From NCBI GenBank assembly GCA_019894655.1, contig JAGXNZ010000065.1, positions 1 to 10,468 of the forward strand: DNA of 10,468 nucleotides. The letters run 5' to 3'. Under the pieces are notes generated by a model that had not been told where the DNA came from, did not search any database, and worked only from the letters and a program-made list of their open reading frames with translations. Source of the DNA: Promethearchaeota archaeon (GTDB lineage: Archaea; Asgardarchaeota; Lokiarchaeia; Sigynarchaeales; SOKP01). Position 1 is the stretch's first letter, and each line of letters opens with the position of its first letter. Of the stretch, positions 7,074 through 10,468 are shown in pieces. The translations under genes were made by a program, and so were the position numbers.

Positions 7074-7730
7074 TTGGATTATTTAGAGAGGAATTATAGA
7101 ATTATAAAAGAAAGAATGATTCAGCAAATGGAACAATCGCTAAAGTTAGGGCGAAAACTAATTGATACAGAATTAGATACAGGAATTTTGAATTTTATTG
7201 TTAGACCTGTTGTTAAAGCTTTCTATGATTATTGGGCTCAACATGACGCAAAGAAGGGAACATTAAAGCAGATTGATACTACTTTGGATGCTGGTAGACA
7301 ATTATTGCTAAATGGAAATTCAGAAGAATCTTTTAATCGTATTATAGAAGAAAATTTCCCGAGATATCTTAAAGGCGATCAGGTAACATATCAATGTAGT
7401 AAGAATCATAGAAATTATGAAAATTTAAAACAAAACGCAAGAGAGACGTTTATCAATTATCTTAGAGAAATTAAAGCTTTCCTGAGTGTTGAAGATCACG
7501 TTATTGATTATGGTGATCTCACCAGAAAAGCGTTTAAGTCAAAAGATTTAGCAACTAAAAACTTAAAGAAACAATTAGAATTCACAGAGAGGGGTATCAG
7601 CATCATAGAAGACGACCCTTCCATACTATCTTTACCTGCAGGTAAAAAAATAATTATTAAAGCTTTAAGAAAAGGTTTCGAAGAAACTAAAAAAGATTTT
7701 TTTAAAGGCATCGACGAAACCTATGATTAG
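7074..7730 (+). CDS. Conserved protein of unknown function, paralogue A (TTG start)
   Basis: I do not recognise this family. It is a soluble, mostly helical, charged protein of 218 residues without signal peptide or membrane segment. It is about half identical, by eye, to the protein encoded next to it. Shared landmarks are YLERNY (3-8), ETELD-like TELD (32-35), a W at 54, FPRYL (95-99), a C-x3-H motif (C108, H112), GISI (174-177) and PAGKKIIIKALRKGFE (188-203). The C and H could bind a metal, but only two such residues are conserved. The start is TTG: it is the only start that reproduces the N-terminus of the paralogue (MNYLERNY), there is no in-frame ATG or GTG between it and the upstream stop at 7053, and a GGGGAT ribosome site precedes it. 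It is divergent from the solenoid gene. Confidence 0.82.
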   Translation: MDYLERNYRIIKERMIQQMEQSLKLGRKLIDTELDTGILNFIVRPVVKAFYDYWAQHDAKKGTLKQIDTTLDAGRQLLLNGNSEESFNRIIEENFPRYLKGDQVTYQCSKNHRNYENLKQNARETFINYLREIKAFLSVEDHVIDYGDLTRKAFKSKDLATKNLKKQLEFTERGISIIEDDPSILSLPAGKKIIIKALRKGFEETKKDFFKGIDETYD

Positions 7731-7794
7731 TAAGAATTAAATCAAAAAATTAAAGAAAGCGCATAATACAATATCAGGTTAAATATTATAACCG

Positions 7795-7802
7795 AAAGGT
7801 GA
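7795..7802 (+). promoter_or_regulatory. Strong ribosome binding site of paralogue B
   Basis: AAAGGTGA lies six bases before the ATG and matches the archaeal anti-Shine-Dalgarno complement over GGTGA. It is the best ribosome site in the window, and it fixes the start of the second paralogue. Just before it, GGTTA and TAACC at 7777-7793 form a short inverted repeat. Confidence 0.7.
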
Positions 7803-7808
7803 CATAAA

Positions 7809-8468
7809 ATGAACTATTTGGAAAGAAATTATAAGATTGTTGAGGAAAAGATGATTTCACAAACGGATCTATCCCTATCATACGGTAGAGAGCTAATTGA
7901 GACTGAGTTAGATGCCGGAGCGTTCAATGCTATTGTTAAACCTATAGTAAGACTTTTTTATAAACTCTGGAGTGATAATAACGCGCGCGTGGGAACAATT
8001 AAACAAATAGAAATCGCATTGGATTCTGCCAAGTCTCTACTGCAGAATGGTGAGATTACTCAAGGAAAATTTGATGAGCTTATTGAAAAAAGATTTCCTA
8101 GTTATTTAGAAAATGACCAAACTGACAAACAGTGTAATAAAAAACATGATTATTATAATAAATTGAAAGAAATTACACGAAATTCCTTTATATCTCAAGT
8201 TGAGGAATGTGTTTTATTTTTGAACATTAAAGATGAAGTTAAAAATTACGAGGAATTATCCAGAGCGGCCTTTAAAACTAAGGAAAAAGCTTATGAGGCT
8301 CTTAAGCGACAATTAGATTATAACGACGATGGAATTTCAATAGTAGAACAAGATGATAGCATCCTTAATGTGCCAACGGGAAAAAAAATAATTGTAACGG
8401 TCCTCAGAAAGGGATTCGAGAAAACAAAAGAGAAATTAATCGAAGAACTTGATTTGATTTTTAATTAA
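7809..8468 (+). CDS. Conserved protein of unknown function, paralogue B
   Basis: Tandem paralogue of the preceding gene, 219 residues, with a one-residue gap in the alignment around position 85. Conserved blocks are YLERNYKI (3-10), TELDAG (32-37), GTIKQIE (62-68), LDSA (71-74), FPSYL (96-100), the C-x3-H motif (C109, H113), GISIVE (175-180) and GKKIIVTVLRKGFE (191-204). The N-terminal third and the C-terminal block are the most conserved, which suggests that they carry the function. It is predicted to be cytosolic and helical. It is separated from paralogue A by 78 bp; a shared transcript is possible, with the strong ribosome site here suggesting higher translation. No function can be assigned from sequence alone. 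Confidence 0.85.
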   Translation: MNYLERNYKIVEEKMISQTDLSLSYGRELIETELDAGAFNAIVKPIVRLFYKLWSDNNARVGTIKQIEIALDSAKSLLQNGEITQGKFDELIEKRFPSYLENDQTDKQCNKKHDYYNKLKEITRNSFISQVEECVLFLNIKDEVKNYEELSRAAFKTKEKAYEALKRQLDYNDDGISIVEQDDSILNVPTGKKIIVTVLRKGFEKTKEKLIEELDLIFN

Positions 8469-8472
8469 AACT

Positions 8473-8507
8473 ATGAAAGATAATTTTATCAATTTTCATT
8501 AATTTTT
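8473..8507 (+). terminator. Imperfect hairpin plus T run after paralogue B
   Basis: ATGAAAGATAA (8473-8483) can pair with TTATC (8486-8490) and TTTCAT (8494-8499), leaving a three-base bulge, and five T follow at 8503-8507. This lies directly after the paralogue B stop and before the membrane-protein gene. It could end the paralogue transcript, though the stem is AT-rich and weak. Confidence 0.33.
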
Positions 8508-8520
8508 AAATGCGATAAGC

Positions 8521-9585
8521 ATGAGCATTGATTCTAACGAAAATAAACCAAGCAGTTTCATTAGATCGATATTTGTAAAAATATTAACAATATTCTTTAT
8601 TTTTATGAGTTACCTATACACTTCAGAATCATTTGGTTCAATTTCTTCACCTTATATAGAAACTGCCAGTTTTTCGATAGTGTTTAGCGTATCTCTACTG
8701 ATTCTTACTTTCTTTTCAGTGTTATCAGGACCACTCCCAGCGTTTTTTGCGGGGTTCTTAGGGGAACTCGTTTATCAGATCGCATATTATGGTACAATAT
8801 ACATCGATTGGTGTTTTATCGTAGCGATATATGGCGCTCTTGCTGGAATCTACAAATATAAACCGTTGAAATATCATGACATTAAAAAAATCTTCTATTC
8901 CGTTGTAATTTTATTTATTAATTCTTTAATTGCTACTATATCCATAGTAACGGCTACTACATTATTCCATCACAGTTCATTACCACTTGCAGTATTAATT
9001 TCTAACTTTGGACTTAAATTTTTCTTTGAATCTATTATATCTGTTATCATTTTGGTGCCAATTTTGTTAATCATCTTTGATAAGATTTTCGCATCAAAAG
9101 AACAACATCTTTATTACATGTTGCTAACCCACCATCCCATTTCAGCGAGTGATCATACATTTCATTTTCAATTTGGGCGAACTAAAATCTATTTTTGCTC
9201 GAGATGCTCAGGAATGGTGATTGGAATAATAATATCTGTCTTTTTCACTCATCTTTTTCAATTAATAGTGAATCCTCAATTTAGCTCCGAATTGGCGTTA
9301 TTAGTCATCATTATATTCCCAATACCCGGATTAATTGATTGGGGAACCCAAAAATTATTACTTAGGACAAGTACAACAGAATCTCGATTGTTAACGGGCT
9401 TTATTATTGGTATAGCTCTCCATTTCATTTCGTTCACAAGAGATTACTATTTCCTTACACTAGTAATGGTTACAATATATTTCGGTATCTTTTTTCTATT
9501 TTTTTATTTTGGTCAGAAAAAACTAGTAAAAGAATTGAATAAAGAACTCAATCCTGTAAGCCCAGACGACTTTGAAATTGGATAA
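8521..9585 (+). CDS. Membrane protein: ECF-transporter S-component-like half fused to DUF2085
   Basis: Polytopic membrane protein of 354 residues with two recognisable halves. The first half (about 17-190) resembles substrate-binding S components of ECF vitamin/metal importers: hydrophobic helices with the GPLPAFFAGFLGELVYQ stretch (70-86) and an IYGALAGIYKYK loop (103-114). The second half (about 200-330) matches DUF2085, a membrane family of unknown function: a His pair (H204-H205), the cysteine motif FCSRCSG (225-231), the PIPGLIDWGTQ loop (268-277) and the STTESRLLTGFIIGIAL helix (284-300). The Cys and His residues could bind a metal. The role as uptake protein is inferred from the S-like half only; no ECF ATPase or T component is seen nearby. 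A short charged tail follows. No clear ribosome site precedes the ATG. The hydrolase gene starts 26 bp after its stop. Confidence 0.8.
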   Translation: MSIDSNENKPSSFIRSIFVKILTIFFIFMSYLYTSESFGSISSPYIETASFSIVFSVSLLILTFFSVLSGPLPAFFAGFLGELVYQIAYYGTIYIDWCFIVAIYGALAGIYKYKPLKYHDIKKIFYSVVILFINSLIATISIVTATTLFHHSSLPLAVLISNFGLKFFFESIISVIILVPILLIIFDKIFASKEQHLYYMLLTHHPISASDHTFHFQFGRTKIYFCSRCSGMVIGIIISVFFTHLFQLIVNPQFSSELALLVIIIFPIPGLIDWGTQKLLLRTSTTESRLLTGFIIGIALHFISFTRDYYFLTLVMVTIYFGIFFLFFYFGQKKLVKELNKELNPVSPDDFEIG

Positions 9586-9611
9586 TAAAAGATAACTTAT
9601 AAACACCTACA

Positions 9612-10112
9612 ATGAGAAATATTATTTTTATCCACGGTCTTGAAAGCTCAGGTAATGGATTTAAAGGAACTTATCTAAAGCGGGTATTTCCAGATATTCT
9701 TAATCCTAATTTTAGAAAGTATAATAAGAATATATCTCTTGATTCTCTCCTTAAGGAGAGGATGGACCAAATGGATTTAATTCTTAAAAAACGGAATTCA
9801 TGGATAATTATAGGTTCAAGTTTCGGAGGATTAATGGCTACGCTTTATGCCATTCGAAATCCTGAAAAAACCGAGAGATTGATATTATTAGCTCCTTTTT
9901 TAGCAACTCCCATGCTACAAATTGATAATACCTTACAATTAACTATCCCTACTATAATTTTTCATGGAAAACATGATGAAATTGCCAAGTATAAAGCTTC
10001 TCGTAAGCAGGCCTACCAGTTGTTCACTAACTTAGAATTTAATACAACGAAAGATCATCACGACTTAAATGAAACAATAACAACTTTGAATTGGAACAAA
10101 CTCATTACCTAG
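9612..10112 (+). CDS. Compact alpha/beta-hydrolase, YqiA/UPF0227-like esterase
   Basis: Small serine hydrolase of 166 residues. It opens with the oxyanion-loop type IIFIHGLESSGNGFKG (4-19), has the nucleophile elbow GSSFGG (68-73, Ser70 the nucleophile), a likely acid at Asp122 in FHGKHDEIA, and a catalytic His at 149 or 150 in the DHHDLN stretch. The length and the missing lid domain fit YqiA-type esterases, which act on short acyl esters; the natural substrate is not known. All core parts are present, so it is not truncated. It starts 26 bp after the membrane-protein gene on the same strand and has no convincing promoter or ribosome site of its own, so co-transcription with that gene is likely. 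Confidence 0.85.
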   Translation: MRNIIFIHGLESSGNGFKGTYLKRVFPDILNPNFRKYNKNISLDSLLKERMDQMDLILKKRNSWIIIGSSFGGLMATLYAIRNPEKTERLILLAPFLATPMLQIDNTLQLTIPTIIFHGKHDEIAKYKASRKQAYQLFTNLEFNTTKDHHDLNETITTLNWNKLIT

Positions 10113-10181
10113 GATTTCGTTCGATCATTCAAATTTGGTGAAATTATTAAATTTACATTCTTTGGGAAAAATTGGACTCCA

Positions 10182-10212
10182 TTTTTTTTATATTCTCATT
10201 TCTCCTTCTTTT
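10182..10212 (+). terminator. T/pyrimidine-rich terminator after the hydrolase gene
   Basis: Eight T at 10182-10189 are followed by a pyrimidine-rich stretch ending in four or more T at about 10209-10212. Such U-rich tracts end archaeal transcripts. It lies about 70 bases after the hydrolase stop and would end the membrane-protein/hydrolase transcript. Confidence 0.42.
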
Positions 10213-10320
10213 ATTCAATTATATAAGTTTCAAAAAAAATCATGTTTATATTTGTAGATATAAGGGAAATGATCGGTAATCGTAATTTAAAATTAAAAAT
10301 CATACTTAGCCGACCAATTC

Positions 10321-10345
10321 TTGTAGAGAATAATATTCTCTACAA
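10321..10345. repeat. Perfect inverted repeat with 12-bp arms
   Basis: TTGTAGAGAATA and its exact reverse complement flank a single central A. As RNA this gives a 10-bp stem with a five-base loop. No T run follows on the plus strand within ten bases, so it is not a typical terminator. It lies some 73 bases before the rubredoxin-like start and just before a TATA-like sequence, which fits an operator. TTGTAGATA at 10252-10260 resembles one half-site. Confidence 0.6.
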
Positions 10346-10417
10346 ATCTATTATAAAAAACTAAATCAAAAATTAAAAAAATAAATAAAATAATTAATAT
10401 ATAAGTGTGAGGCTTTA

Positions 10418-10468
10418 ATGGATAAATTGTATATTTGTCGTAGTTGTCGTTATGTGTTCCCAAAAGAA
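10418..10468 (+). CDS. Rubredoxin-like / zinc-ribbon protein, 3' truncated by window edge
   Basis: The first 17 codons of a gene that runs out of the window. The peptide has a CRSC motif at residues 7-10 followed by RYVFPKE, which matches the start of rubredoxin domains (CxxCGY-x-Y/F-x-P/D-x-E) except that the usual Gly after the second Cys is Arg. Rubredoxins hold one iron on four cysteines and carry electrons, often in oxygen or peroxide defence. The second CxxC would lie beyond the window, so a rubrerythrin or another zinc ribbon cannot be excluded. A GAGG ribosome site (10409-10412) lies five bases before the ATG, and TTATAAA at 10351-10357 is a plausible TATA box. Confidence 0.6.
   Translation, partial: MDKLYICRSCRYVFPKE

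Larger units (their letters stand above)
10113..10417. other. 305-bp AT-rich intergenic region
   Basis: No convincing gene is seen here. It holds a T-rich tract after the hydrolase gene, a TATATAA-like stretch near 10220, a perfect inverted repeat at 10321-10345 and a TTATAAA at 10351-10357, which could be the TATA box for the next gene. A 40-codon open frame at 10242-10364 lacks any support. Confidence 0.6.

Noticed and set aside
7508..7711. Minus-strand 67-codon frame inside paralogue A.
   Set aside because: It is the antisense of the most conserved block of the paralogue and has no independent support.
10242..10364. Open frame of 40 codons (ATG to TAA) in the right-hand intergenic region.
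   Set aside because: No ribosome site, no TATA box at a suitable distance, no recognisable motif, and it overlaps the inverted repeat. AT-rich DNA gives such frames by chance.

Overview
The window looks like chromosomal DNA of an AT-rich archaeon, most probably an Asgard archaeon of the Lokiarchaeia type. This is an inference. It rests on a TFIIB-like transcription factor (TFB) with a zinc ribbon and two cyclin repeats, an Arf/Rag-type small GTPase with a fused N-terminal domain, a giant alpha-solenoid protein with a GTPase-like head, TTTAAATA-type TATA boxes, and GGTGA-type Shine-Dalgarno sites. There are no rRNA or tRNA genes, CRISPR arrays or insertion sequences that I can see.

Left part (1-3115). 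A PAP2-type membrane phosphatase (+) whose true start may lie outside the window converges on an Arf/Rag-like GTPase gene (-). A 220-bp AT-rich regulatory region with a 14-bp palindrome and a 14-bp direct repeat separates that gene from the divergent TFB gene (+). TFB in turn converges, with a 22-bp gap, on the next gene.

Middle (3116-6865). A single 1249-residue protein on the minus strand fills 3.75 kb. It has an N-terminal domain that resembles a small GTPase without its nucleotide-binding lysine, then SNAP/TPR-like helical repeats, and ends in three copies of a roughly 135-residue module separated by charged coiled coils. Its promoter suggests a nearly leaderless mRNA.

Right part (6866-10468). 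Two tandem paralogues of unknown function (about half identical by eye) are followed by a membrane protein that joins an ECF-transporter S-component-like half to a DUF2085 half. A compact alpha/beta hydrolase follows 26 bp later and is likely co-transcribed with it. A 305-bp gap with a T-rich tract and a perfect 12-bp-arm inverted repeat precedes a truncated rubredoxin-like gene at the window edge.

The most interesting elements are the GTPase-like/solenoid/triple-repeat protein, the Rag-like GTPase nearby, and the paralogue pair. The first two could belong to an Asgard membrane-trafficking or scaffold system, but the sequence only suggests this by fold resemblance and proximity.
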